Part shown: in pieces, positions 35,187 through 44,059 of the stretch
Numbering within the stretch: the first letter of the stretch is position 1
How the letters are laid out: every line of letters begins with the position of its first letter
Source of the DNA: CALFCE01 sp964411665
Lineage (GTDB): Bacteria > Pseudomonadota > Gammaproteobacteria > Granulosicoccales > Granulosicoccaceae
Assembly: GCA_964411665.1 (NCBI GenBank)
Contig: CAYPMR010000002.1
Coordinates: 1-64,000, forward strand
Direction: 5' to 3'
Length of the DNA stretch: 64,000 nt
The notes under the pieces: model-generated
Told to the model about the DNA's origin: nothing
Seen by the model: only the letters and a program-made list of their open reading frames with translations
Databases searched by the model: none
Position numbers and translations under genes: made by a program

Positions 35187-35375
35187 GTATCAACCACGAC
35201 AGCCGTTTTCGGTGTGCTACCTTGAACCAATCGGTTCAGGTGGGGATCATCGGAATTGCTTCAGGCTTTCCACACGTAGCGGACATGCACAACAACAACC
35301 ACCGACACATCCCCGGGGTGTTGAATTAGGCTCAAGGGATATACCCAGCCAAATAACAAACCGCGCAGAAGATAC
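35187..35375 (-). ncRNA. ssrS: 6S RNA
   Basis: 6S RNA mimics an open promoter and sequesters sigma-70 RNA polymerase in stationary phase. On the minus strand the segment shows blocks collinear with E. coli 6S: CCTTGAGCC early, GTGCATGTCCGCTACGTGTG then AAAGCCT in the middle, and CACCTGAACCGATTGGTTCA then AGG near the 3' side. GTATC and GATAC at the proposed ends could pair and bound a 189-base RNA. TACATT just upstream may be the -10 element. The zapA-ssrS-ygfA synteny strongly supports the call; the exact ends are estimates. Confidence 0.88.
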
Positions 35376-35407
35376 AGCTGAAAATGTAGCACGAACCTGC
35401 TAAAAAA

Positions 35408-35773
35408 TCAGGAATTGGTATTATTTTCTGCAAGCGCAGAATCAATTTTTGATGACAGTGACTGAAGTTCTTTGCTTAGTTCGGATGGTTCACGGGGTGC
35501 TGTACCCTGTTTGAGTAAATCGTTGGCAATGTTAATCGCTGTAACAATAGCGAGTTTTTCAATAGCCAGGGTTTTGTGGCGTGCCCTGGAAGTGGTCATC
35601 GTGGTGTTAACGTACTGTACGGCTTTTTTCAGATCTGCCTCTTCGTGTGCTGCACAGCCCATGCGAAGCTCCTTGCCGAGGATATTGACCTTGACTGATC
35701 GTTGGTCAGTATTTTTTTGATTTGTTGTTTCTTTGTCGTTGTAAACGAGAGATGATGTGTCCGATGTGCTCAC
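35408..35773 (-). CDS. zapA: Cell division protein ZapA
   Basis: ZapA tetramers bundle FtsZ filaments at midcell. The 121-residue protein has the ZapA fold: RSVKVNILGKELRMGCAAHE, DLKKAVQYVNTTM, the coiled coil KTLAIEKLAIVTAINIANDL and a helical tail. The start is GTG 35773, chosen because GGAGG lies seven bases upstream and the codon overlaps the stop of the upstream gene as GTGA. The frame remains open upstream but overlaps that gene. 6S RNA follows. Confidence 0.93.
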   Translation of the reverse strand: MSTSDTSSLVYNDKETTNQKNTDQRSVKVNILGKELRMGCAAHEEADLKKAVQYVNTTMTTSRARHKTLAIEKLAIVTAINIANDLLKQGTAPREPSELSKELQSLSSKIDSALAENNTNS

Positions 35774-35991
35774 GTTGCAGCCTCCAGAGATTTCAGTCGC
35801 ATGATCATCGACTCTACTTTCGTTCTGGCGAGTTCGTTTTTCTCGATTAGCTTCGCACGTTCTTCTATCAGTGTTTGTTGCTGATCCAGTAGCGAGCTGT
35901 TTTCGAGTTTGAGTTGTGAGCACACTTCAATCAGCTCGGACACTTTCAGATCGAGTTGTTGTATATCGTTGTTGATAAGCTGTTCACTCAT
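35770..35991 (-). CDS. ZapB-like coiled-coil protein (TIGR02449 family)
   Basis: The 73-residue protein is a nearly continuous coiled coil (LDLKVSELIEVCSQLKLENS, then QQTLIEERAKLIEKNELART). It belongs to the small family found immediately before zapA. A division-related role is inferred from that fixed partnership. ATG 35991 has GGAGG about ten bases upstream. The 3' end overlaps zapA by four bases, a sign of translational coupling. Confidence 0.85.
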   Translation of the reverse strand: MSEQLINNDIQQLDLKVSELIEVCSQLKLENSSLLDQQQTLIEERAKLIEKNELARTKVESMIMRLKSLEAAT

Positions 35992-36326
35992 GGCTCTGGA
36001 GCCTCCGGGATTTACTGGTCGTTTAACCTGGGAATTCAGCCGTAGCTTTGGCACTATTCCTGGCTCTGTTATTTCAGCTTTGTTTCCACTTTTGTTGTTG
36101 CCGTTTTTGCCATTATCTTTTTGCCGTTATCAATTCGGGCATAACCAACCCGGTCGCGCACAATAACTATATTGTATACTCCGCCGTGCTGAGGTGGAAG
36201 TCAGACCGCCTAAAGTGCGTATTCCGGTGGATATCTATCTAATATCGCTACCGGGAGGCGTTAGTTTGCCATTTTTTTAAACAAAGCGTTTAACCAGAGC
36301 GCAGGTTGGGATAGCCACCACAATCC
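35992..36326. other. Divergent spacer between the zapB-like gene and UPF0149 gene
   Basis: A 335-base region with no gene. The AT-rich core near 36165-36185 (AACTATATTGTATACT) offers -10-like elements on both strands. The leader of the zapB-like gene would then be about 170 bases and pyrimidine-poor. Plausible promoters only. Confidence 0.4.
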
Positions 36327-36956
36327 ATGAATTATTCGCAACTACAACAACAGCTTGAGTCCTTACAAGTAGATACCGGTGCGACGCAGATACATGGCCA
36401 GTTATGTGGTCTGCTTTGCACTTCGCGTGAGGAAATCGCCAAGGGGCGCTGGTTCGCAACCGTGCTCGAGGATTTTAAATCCCGTCCTGGCGCACTGACC
36501 GACAACGCCGATACTAGCGCTGTTGCCTTACAAGAACTTGATGGGTTATTCGTTGAAACATGCAATCAATTGTCAAGTGAGGATTTTGGTTTTTCCCTGT
36601 TTGTCAGTCCATCCTCAACCGCGCCATTTGATCGTATGGCAGAGCTTGCTGAGTGGTGCGGTGGTTTTTTATTTGGCTTCGGATTAGGTGCTGGTGAGTC
36701 GGCAGCTGAATTACCCGCTGATACCGCTGAGTTAATAAAGGATTTTACCGAGATTTCGCGTTTTCAATCTGACGATGACATATTGCAAGAAGATCATGAC
36801 ATTGATCAGGATGAAAACGATGTTATGGAAATTGAAGAATTTATTCGCGTCGGTGTCTTGTTAATAAACGAAGAGATGCAAGCTCTATTGCCGAATCCAG
36901 CAAAACAGCAAAAAAACCTGTCAAATACTAATGATGGTTCACCGACTCTGCATTAA
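36327..36956 (+). CDS. UPF0149 family protein (YgfB-like)
   Basis: The 209-residue protein is collinear with YgfB: THGQLCG-like IHGQLCGLLCT at the N-terminus, FSLFVSPSSTAPFDRMAELA, WCGGFLFGFGLG, and the acidic C-terminal EIEEFIRVGVLLINEE. The linker between 150 and 175 is rich in aspartate and glutamate. YgfB and pepP are usual neighbours. In Pseudomonas aeruginosa YgfB affects ampDh3 expression, but a role here is unproven. Confidence 0.9.
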   Translation: MNYSQLQQQLESLQVDTGATQIHGQLCGLLCTSREEIAKGRWFATVLEDFKSRPGALTDNADTSAVALQELDGLFVETCNQLSSEDFGFSLFVSPSSTAPFDRMAELAEWCGGFLFGFGLGAGESAAELPADTAELIKDFTEISRFQSDDDILQEDHDIDQDENDVMEIEEFIRVGVLLINEEMQALLPNPAKQQKNLSNTNDGSPTLH

Positions 36957-36971
36957 ATTAAACGCTATGCA

Positions 36972-37004
36972 ACTCAGTGGCTACTCAGTGGCTACTCAGT
37001 GGCT
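36972..37004. repeat. 11-bp tandem triplication upstream of pepP
   Basis: ACTCAGTGGCT occurs three times without change, 41 bases before the pepP ATG and 16 bases after the UPF0149 stop codon. Confidence 0.95.
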
Positions 37005-37044
37005 ATCAAGCGGGTATTGACAGACGATCAGAGCAATTCCAACT

Positions 37045-38385
37045 ATGTCCTACAACACGCTAGATAATCGCACGCATCAAAAAGAGAGGCTACGGCGCAG
37101 GAAAGCGTTGATGCGCTCAATGGGGCAAGGCTCAATTGCCATCCTGCCTTCAGCCAAACCTGCAACGCGTAGTCGCGACACCGAGTATGCGTTTCGCCAG
37201 GACAGTGATTTCTATTATCTCAGTGGTTTTGAAGAACCGGAATCCCTGCTTGTTCTTGTGCCAGGAAGAGAGGCCGGTGAGACTATTATTTTTTGCCGTG
37301 AGCGCGATCGTGAAAAAGAGACTTGGCATGGCAGACGACTGGGTGTTGAGCGTGCGCCCGAGGTGCTTGATGCGGACGATGCTTTTCCGATAGGCGATGT
37401 AGACGATATTCTTCCCGGTTTGCTTGAGGGCAGGGAGCAGATTTATTACTCACTCGGTAAGGATGCGGAATTTGATCAGCAATTGATGGAATGGCTTAAT
37501 CGTGTAAAAGCCAAAACCCGGGTAGCCAGCGAAGTACCGATGTCGTTCGTCTCTCTTGACTATCATTTGCACGAAATGCGTTTGCACAAAAGCCGTGCAG
37601 AGCTCAATCTGCTAAAGAAAGCTGCACGCATCTCAGCTGCAGGACATAGCCGCGCCATGCGATGTTGCCGTCCGGATATGATGGAGTACGAGCTGGAAGC
37701 GGAACTGGTTGCCACCTATAAAAGTGAAGGCGGTGATCATGCTTTTCTACCGATTGTCGGTTCCGGTGACAATGCGTGTATTTTGCATTACACAGAAAAT
37801 AACATGTCGATGGCTGATGGAGAACTGGTGCTGGTCGATTCCGGTGCAGAGTATGCCTGCTATGCAGGAGACATAACCAGAACCTATCCTGTCAACGGCA
37901 CCTTTTCACAAGCGCAGCGTGATATCTACAGCATTGTGCTCGATGCACAGTTAGCGGCTATAGATGCGGTCAAACCAGGGGCTGGGTGGAATGAACCACA
38001 TGATGCAGCAGTAGCTGTGTTGACCCGGGGGTTGGTGGCGGTTGGGCTGCTAAAAGGTACGGTTGCAAAAGAGATAAAAGATGAAGGCTACCGACGCTAT
38101 TACATGCATAAAACCTCGCACTGGCTAGGACTCGATGTACATGACGTTGGTGAATACAAGATCAATGGAAAAGCCCGTGAACTGGAACCGGGTATGGTGC
38201 TAACTATCGAGCCCGGACTCTACATACCAGCAGGCCGGGGTGTTCCCAGGCGTTACGCCGACATCGGTGTGCGTATAGAAGATGATGTCGTTGTAACAAA
38301 GGACGGTTGTGAAGTGATTACTCATCAAGTGCCAAAAGCTATCGATGAGATTGAAGCCTTAATGGCAGGCACCTGGCCCGCATAA
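37045..38385 (+). CDS. pepP: Xaa-Pro aminopeptidase
   Basis: PepP removes N-terminal residues preceding proline. The 446-residue protein has the N-terminal aminopeptidase P domain (RSRDTEYAFRQDSDFYYLSG, YYLSGFEEPE) and a C-terminal pita-bread metallopeptidase domain. Metal-site motifs are seen in LVDSGAEYACYAGDITRTYP, HKTSHWLGLDVHDVG, LTIEPGLY and GVRIEDDVVV. Length matches E. coli PepP. It follows the UPF0149 gene, as is usual. Confidence 0.96.
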   Translation: MSYNTLDNRTHQKERLRRRKALMRSMGQGSIAILPSAKPATRSRDTEYAFRQDSDFYYLSGFEEPESLLVLVPGREAGETIIFCRERDREKETWHGRRLGVERAPEVLDADDAFPIGDVDDILPGLLEGREQIYYSLGKDAEFDQQLMEWLNRVKAKTRVASEVPMSFVSLDYHLHEMRLHKSRAELNLLKKAARISAAGHSRAMRCCRPDMMEYELEAELVATYKSEGGDHAFLPIVGSGDNACILHYTENNMSMADGELVLVDSGAEYACYAGDITRTYPVNGTFSQAQRDIYSIVLDAQLAAIDAVKPGAGWNEPHDAAVAVLTRGLVAVGLLKGTVAKEIKDEGYRRYYMHKTSHWLGLDVHDVGEYKINGKARELEPGMVLTIEPGLYIPAGRGVPRRYADIGVRIEDDVVVTKDGCEVITHQVPKAIDEIEALMAGTWPA

Positions 38386-38403
38386 TTTCGGAAAGTTAAG
38401 CGT

Positions 38404-40263
38404 ATCGCCATAATCAAAGAAAAAGCAGAAAAAGCGCGATCCGCTATCGTTGTTCGCCTGCTGTTTTTTCTTGTAGCGGCAGCAATTGGCGTTGTTGTGT
38501 CTCTGGCGACAGTGGCACTGATAGAGGCCATCGCGCTGGTGCAACTGATTGGCTATGGCGATGGCTCGGAAGAGCGTTTCGCCAGCATCGCAGCATCCCA
38601 GCCGTGGTGGAAATTGCTACTAGTGCCAATGGTTGGTGGTCTGATTGTAGGCCTGCTTATCCAGACATTGCCTGGCAAACGCTATCATGGTATTGCGGAT
38701 GTAATGGAAGCCTGCGCGTTTAATAGCGGTCGCATGGGAGTGCGTTCCGGTGTCAGTGCAGCCATCGCTGCAGCCGTGTCGCTTGGTGTAGGGGCGCCGC
38801 TGGGCAGAGAGGGCCCTGCGGTGCATATCGGCGCCTCTGTCAGTGCGTGGATCGCTGAACGTCTTGGTTTGCATCGCAGTCAAACGCTTACCTTATTAGG
38901 CTGTGGCGCCGCAGCTGCAGTAACTACCTCGTTTAATGCACCGATCGCCGGAGTTATATTCGCGCTAGAGGTTGTGGTCGGTTATTACACCTTGCGTGTA
39001 TTTGCACCCGTGGTCATTGCCTCGCTAACGGCAGTCGTGGTGCACGCCTATTTTTACGGATCAAAACCTCTGTTTGAATTATCAAGTATTGGTTCGCACA
39101 ATGCACTTGAATTGCCGTTGTTTGCTCTGCTGGGTGTGCTTTGTGGCGTTACCGTGTCGTGCTTTATTTATTTGATGGTTGGCTTACGCAAGACCTGGGA
39201 TAAGACCCATTTGCCACACTGGATACGACCTGCCGTGGCTGGATTGATCATAGGGATCGTGGCAATAAAGTATCCGATGATTCTGTCTATCGGTTTCGAG
39301 CCCACCAAAGCTGCCCTTGAAGAGACGCTTCTTTTTGATGAGTTATTTCTACTGCTATTTTTGAAAATAGGTGGTACTGCATTGGCGCTCTCAAGTGGGT
39401 TTGCCGGCGGTGTGTTCAGCCCGTCTGTTTTTATGGGCGCGATGCTCGGTGGTGTATTTATACTGGCCTTTCCAGCAATTCCCTTTGTGCAGGCTGATCA
39501 GGCTCTCTACTCCATAGCTGGTATGGCAGCTGTATCCTCAGCGATGCTCGGTGCACCTATTTCAACCATATTAATTGTGTTTGAAATCACTCGGGACTAC
39601 GGGGTGACACTGGCTGTTATGACAGCTGCGGCTTTTGCCAGCACTACCATGCAAATGGGCAAGCATACCTCTTTCTTCCGCTGGCAGTTGTATACCCGCA
39701 ATGTCAATATTGCCAGTGGGCGTAATCTTAGTATCTTGCGTTTGGAGACGCTTGAAAAATTAATAACGCAGGTTTTTGTCCGTGTAAAAGTAGGTGATTC
39801 ACTGCGTAAAGTTGAATCCCAGCTTGGGGTGTCACGAAAACGTATTGCCGTTATCGAAAATGATGAAAACGACTTTATTGGCAGCGTGGAGCTTAAGGAA
39901 GTCATTTCAGTGGCAACAGCAATGGCAAAACGCGAACAGGATGCTTTGCGCAACGATAGCGATCAGAACGACAGTGATGAATTGCAGAGCGCGACATCGG
40001 ACAACGCTGAAACATTACCAGAATCGGTTATCGAGACCATCGAGCAGATGGTGCGCGAACACCCTGTGTATGCCAATGCGTCAACTAATCTTGTGGTTGC
40101 ACTGCAGTTGATGGCCGAGAATGATTTGGATCATCTAGCCGTTGTTAGTGAAGATGATCAAGGAGCAAAGAAAATTCTGGGTGTTGTTTACAAAGCCGAC
40201 GTGCTGGCTGAACATTACAACCTGCTCAGAAGGGCCAGAGAAGAAGAGTTCGGTGTCAACTAA
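38404..40263 (+). CDS. ClC family chloride channel/transporter with CBS pair, apparent AUC start
   Basis: The protein has the ClC signatures GAPLGREGPAVHIGA (gating glutamate), GGVFSPSVFMGAMLGG and about 10-12 membrane-embedded helices. Two CBS domains follow (about 460-510 and 545-615). In E. coli ClC two adjacent glutamates mark the proton path; here the equivalent stretch reads FALEVVVGYY, so the second is valine. After the pepP stop (38383) the first ATG/GTG/TTG in frame is GTG 38497, inside the first helix. ATC 38404 has GGAAAG upstream and would give MAIIKEKAEKARSAIVVRLL, a complete helix. The start is inferred. Confidence 0.85.
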   Translation: MAIIKEKAEKARSAIVVRLLFFLVAAAIGVVVSLATVALIEAIALVQLIGYGDGSEERFASIAASQPWWKLLLVPMVGGLIVGLLIQTLPGKRYHGIADVMEACAFNSGRMGVRSGVSAAIAAAVSLGVGAPLGREGPAVHIGASVSAWIAERLGLHRSQTLTLLGCGAAAAVTTSFNAPIAGVIFALEVVVGYYTLRVFAPVVIASLTAVVVHAYFYGSKPLFELSSIGSHNALELPLFALLGVLCGVTVSCFIYLMVGLRKTWDKTHLPHWIRPAVAGLIIGIVAIKYPMILSIGFEPTKAALEETLLFDELFLLLFLKIGGTALALSSGFAGGVFSPSVFMGAMLGGVFILAFPAIPFVQADQALYSIAGMAAVSSAMLGAPISTILIVFEITRDYGVTLAVMTAAAFASTTMQMGKHTSFFRWQLYTRNVNIASGRNLSILRLETLEKLITQVFVRVKVGDSLRKVESQLGVSRKRIAVIENDENDFIGSVELKEVISVATAMAKREQDALRNDSDQNDSDELQSATSDNAETLPESVIETIEQMVREHPVYANASTNLVVALQLMAENDLDHLAVVSEDDQGAKKILGVVYKADVLAEHYNLLRRAREEEFGVN

Positions 40264-40496
40264 AACTCTCCTCAAAATTGATCCTGCACGCTGATACTGC
40301 GTTGACGCTCTGTTCATGCGGGCCACGTTGGTCGGGCCGCGCAGGTGTGCTCATTTACTGGCGTGTAAACAAGGGGGACGCCCAGTCCTCCTCGAACAGA
40401 GTCCGCCTTGTCTCAGCCTACATGCTCATATTTTGAGAAGAGTTTTCTTCATGTAACAAGCTATTTTTACAAGGTTACTTGACTGCGGCGTGCAAC

Positions 40497-41807
40497 CTAC
40501 TCAGCCGGTATCTGACTATAAGTCCCTTCGGTAGTGAAAAATGTATCGCCTTTGTAGAAGTTTGTCTCGCCAGCATCGAGCAGTGTTTGCAGCATTTTTG
40601 GTATTTGTCGGTTCTCCGCTTTTAGCTTATCTGCAAATTTCGCATTGCCAATGGCATCGAGTAGTTCGAAAGGCCCTTGTTGCCAGTTGAATCCCCAACG
40701 CATTGCGCGATCGATGTTGACTATGTCATCAGCAATTTGTGGCACAAGACCAGCGGCATAAGCCAGTGTGTTGCTCATGACCTGCCAGGCAAACTGCCCT
40801 TCAGCTGTGTTAGCAAATAACAAATTGGTTGCCAGACTGTGTTGATCATCCAGCGCTTCTGCCGGTTGCATGGGGCGCCATTGTTGTTTCGTTAGATCGA
40901 ATACTTCCATGGATTTATTACCGTCAGCGTCCTTCAGCATTTTGTAATAACCGCCACCGGTTTTTCGTCCCAATTGTCCGTCTGCAAGCATGGCCTGTTC
41001 TGCTGTTGGCAAATCAAGATAGCGCTCGCAATCGTCGCCAGCGGGAAGATTTTCTCGTAGGTTTTTAGCTACAAGATCCATGATATCCAGTCCGATCAGA
41101 TCAACCAGGCCATACAGCCCGGTAGGCGGCAAGCCAACCGGTTTGGACAAGAGCGCATCGATTGTCTCTATCGTTAAACCCTGCTCCTGTGACTTGATAC
41201 CTTCTGACAGGCCACACAGCATCCAGTAACAACCAATACGGTTACCTATGAAATTGACAGTGTCTTTGGCGTACACAATACCCTTACCCAGTGTGCCACC
41301 CAGATAACCGACAAGTGTCTCGATAACAGCTGCGTCGGTATCTTCACCGGGAACAAGTTCCAGCAAACGCATGATATGCACTGGATTAAAAAAGTGTGTG
41401 ATGGCCACATCACGCCGAAACTGTTCCGGCATGTCGGCATAGATGTCACGTAGCGGTATGCCGGAGGTGTTGCTGGTGACGATAGAATTTTCCTTGCGAT
41501 GAGGTTCCAGCTTGGCAAAAAGCTCACGTTTAGCGGCGAGATTCTCGATGATGACTTCGCAGATCCAGTCACATTGTCCGATGTCAGCCAATTCGTCGTC
41601 GATACTGCAGGGTTTGATCAGACTGGCTTGTTCTTCGGTCAGGACAGGTTTACGCCCGCCGGTCAGGCGTTCAATGGCTTTTTCGGCGGTGGCTTTCTCC
41701 ATATCAGCCAACATGACCGGGGTGCCGGCAGCGGCGCAGACGCCAGCTATGCCTGCGCCCATGGTGCCCGAACCGATTACTGCTACTCGTGAGATATTGA
41801 TTGCCAT
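40497..41807 (-). CDS. 3-hydroxyacyl-CoA dehydrogenase NAD-binding family protein
   Basis: The 436-residue protein has the Rossmann motif VAVIGSGTMGAGIAGVCAAA at the N-terminus, the family block SNTSGIPLRDIYADMPEQF and ITHFFNPVHIMRLLELVPG, and a C-terminal helical domain (about 190-400). It would oxidise 3-hydroxyacyl-CoA to 3-ketoacyl-CoA in fatty acid degradation. No enoyl-CoA hydratase domain is fused to this copy. It is divergent from the MetY-like gene by 102 bases. Confidence 0.9.
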   Translation of the reverse strand: MAINISRVAVIGSGTMGAGIAGVCAAAGTPVMLADMEKATAEKAIERLTGGRKPVLTEEQASLIKPCSIDDELADIGQCDWICEVIIENLAAKRELFAKLEPHRKENSIVTSNTSGIPLRDIYADMPEQFRRDVAITHFFNPVHIMRLLELVPGEDTDAAVIETLVGYLGGTLGKGIVYAKDTVNFIGNRIGCYWMLCGLSEGIKSQEQGLTIETIDALLSKPVGLPPTGLYGLVDLIGLDIMDLVAKNLRENLPAGDDCERYLDLPTAEQAMLADGQLGRKTGGGYYKMLKDADGNKSMEVFDLTKQQWRPMQPAEALDDQHSLATNLLFANTAEGQFAWQVMSNTLAYAAGLVPQIADDIVNIDRAMRWGFNWQQGPFELLDAIGNAKFADKLKAENRQIPKMLQTLLDAGETNFYKGDTFFTTEGTYSQIPAE

Positions 41808-41909
41808 TGCTTACTTTGCCTGTGATTCTGCTGCGACGGTCTGTCGCCGATTATTAAAGCATGGCAGTATATAAAAAATGTTGACCGAAGTGTCCAAAGA
41901 GAAACAAAC

Positions 41910-43250
41910 ATGAGTAAAGACAAGAAAGCCGGCCATCGAGCACCTGCGCATATAGGGTTCGATACCCTCAGCCTGCACGCTGGCCAGCGCCCGGATGCCG
42001 AGACCGGTGCTCGCGCTACACCTATCTACCAGTCGACGTCTTTTGTATTTCGTGATGCGACACATGCGGCATCGCTGTTTGATATCGGTCGGGCAGGTCA
42101 TGTGTATTCGCGTATATCAAATCCGACAGTTGCAGTACTTGAAGAACGTGTTGCGGCGCTCGAGGGTGGGGTTGGGGCTGTTTGTACGGCCAGCGGTATG
42201 GCTGCTATCCATTTGGGGATAACCACGCTTGCCGGTGCTGGTGATCATGTTGTGGCGTCGCGCTCGCTGTATGGCGGCACACATAATTTACTCAGCTACA
42301 CGCTGCCGCGATTTGGCGTTGAAACAACCTTTGTTGACCCTTGTGACCCCGGGGCATTTAAGCGCGCTATCCGTCCGGAGACGAAGTTGATATTCGGTGA
42401 GACCGTCTCGAATCCGCGTATGGAAGTACTCGATATTCCAACCATTTCGGCCATTGCCCACGATAATGGAATACCTCTGATGGTGGATGCGACTTTAACC
42501 ACGCCCGCACTGATGAGACCGTTCGATCTGGGTGCCGATATCGTGATGCACTCGCTGACCAAGTTTATGGGTGGACATGGTATTGCGGTCGGCGGAGTCC
42601 TGGTTGATTCCGGCAATTTTGACTGGGAAGGGTCGGGTAAATTTCTTCAACTCTCAGAGCCCTATGAGGGTTTCCATGGCATGGACTTCGTCGAGGAATT
42701 TGGTCCCTATGCCTATATCATGCGTGCTCGTAAGGAAGGCTTGCGTGATTTTGGCGCCAGCCTTGCGCCGGGCAATGCCTTTCATTTGCTGCAGGGGCTC
42801 GAGACCTTATCAGTGCGTATGCAAAAGCACGTCAGTAATGCGGAAGCCGTAGTCGACTTTCTCGCCGGGCATGAACAGGTTGCCAAGGTGTTACATCCAC
42901 GGCTGACGGATCATCCGGACCATGCACTGGCGGAATCCTTGTTGCCACAGGGGTGCGGAGCTGTATTCGGTTTCGAGCTTGTCGGTGGGCGTGAGGCCGG
43001 TAGACGGTTTATCGACGCGTTGCAGTTGTTCTCGCATCTGGCCAATGTCGGGGACGCGAAATCTCTGGTCATTCATCCAGCCAGTACCACGCATTCGCGT
43101 ATGGATGATGCTGCGTTGGCTGCATCGGGTATTTCAGAAGGACTAGTACGTTTATCCATTGGGATTGAGGCGATTGATGATCTGTTGGCCGATTTGAAGC
43201 AGGGTTTGCGCGCTGCCGGCAAAGCCTCTTCGAGCCGGGGGAATAGCTGA
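41910..43250 (+). CDS. O-acetylhomoserine sulfhydrylase-like PLP enzyme (Cys/Met metabolism)
   Basis: The 446-residue protein has the Cys/Met PLP-dependent fold: DTLSLHAGQRPDAETGARA, YSRISNPTVAVLEERVAALE, the PLP lysine in MHSLTKFMGGHG, and VIHPASTTHSR near the C-terminus. Length and N-terminus favour O-acetylhomoserine aminocarboxypropyltransferase (MetY), which makes homocysteine or methionine by direct sulfhydrylation; a lyase cannot be excluded. Its stop codon overlaps the ATG of the hydrolase by one base, so the two are translated together. Confidence 0.9.
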   Translation: MSKDKKAGHRAPAHIGFDTLSLHAGQRPDAETGARATPIYQSTSFVFRDATHAASLFDIGRAGHVYSRISNPTVAVLEERVAALEGGVGAVCTASGMAAIHLGITTLAGAGDHVVASRSLYGGTHNLLSYTLPRFGVETTFVDPCDPGAFKRAIRPETKLIFGETVSNPRMEVLDIPTISAIAHDNGIPLMVDATLTTPALMRPFDLGADIVMHSLTKFMGGHGIAVGGVLVDSGNFDWEGSGKFLQLSEPYEGFHGMDFVEEFGPYAYIMRARKEGLRDFGASLAPGNAFHLLQGLETLSVRMQKHVSNAEAVVDFLAGHEQVAKVLHPRLTDHPDHALAESLLPQGCGAVFGFELVGGREAGRRFIDALQLFSHLANVGDAKSLVIHPASTTHSRMDDAALAASGISEGLVRLSIGIEAIDDLLADLKQGLRAAGKASSSRGNS

Positions 43251-44041
43251 TGGATATCACTATTGATTCGCGCAGTGTCTATATCAATACCGGCAATATT
43301 GACTGGCAGGATGGGCGTCCGTGGCTATGTTTGTTGCATGGCGCGTCCCTCGATCACACGGTGTGGGTGCTTTACAGCCGCTATTTCGCGCGCCAGGGTT
43401 ATAACGTTATAACGCCCGATCTGCCCGGACACGGCCGTTCCGAAGGTGCTGTGCCAGATTCCATTGAGGCAATGGGTGCCTGGGTAGCGGCATTGCTTGA
43501 AAAGGTTGCAGGTAGTGGTGAAGTCTATTTGGCCGGACACAGTATGGGTTCGCTGGTCGCATTGCAAACGGCGTCCTTGCAAGCAAATAATATTCAGCGT
43601 TTGCTTTTGCTTGGTTCTGCCGTGCCGATGCCGGTGGGAGACGCGTTGTTAAATGCGGCACGTGACAATGATCACGCCTCGATAGACATGGTTTCCATTT
43701 TTGGTCACTCGCTACAGTCCCGTCTGGGTGGTAATCCGGTGGCTGGTATTAATATTCTTGGTGCGGCGATACGGTTGATGGAAAACGCTGGCCCGGGTGT
43801 GATGTTTAGTGGTTTGAATGCCTGTAACAATTACACAGCCGGTTTGGATCAGGCACAGAAGGTAACGGCTGCGACAACAATGATTCTGGGGGAGCGGGAT
43901 ATGATGACGGCACCGGCTGGTGCAAAGGTTGTTGGCAAAGCGCTCAATGCGGAGACAATTATCCTGCCGAATTGCGGTCATATGATGCTTGCTGAACAGC
44001 CAGAAGCTACATTACAAGCGATGTTGAAAGCGATGTCCTGA
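43250..44041 (+). CDS. Alpha/beta fold hydrolase
   Basis: The 263-residue protein shows LLHGASLDHTVW (oxyanion loop), the nucleophile elbow AGHSMGSLVAL with its serine, GERDMMT with the acid, and NCGHMMLAEQPE with the catalytic histidine. All triad residues are present. Coupling to the MetY-like gene suggests a role in sulfur amino-acid metabolism, perhaps acyl transfer or ester cleavage, but no substrate can be assigned. Confidence 0.9.
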   Translation: MDITIDSRSVYINTGNIDWQDGRPWLCLLHGASLDHTVWVLYSRYFARQGYNVITPDLPGHGRSEGAVPDSIEAMGAWVAALLEKVAGSGEVYLAGHSMGSLVALQTASLQANNIQRLLLLGSAVPMPVGDALLNAARDNDHASIDMVSIFGHSLQSRLGGNPVAGINILGAAIRLMENAGPGVMFSGLNACNNYTAGLDQAQKVTAATTMILGERDMMTAPAGAKVVGKALNAETIILPNCGHMMLAEQPEATLQAMLKAMS

Positions 44042-44059
44042 GAGCAGACTGCTATTTTA

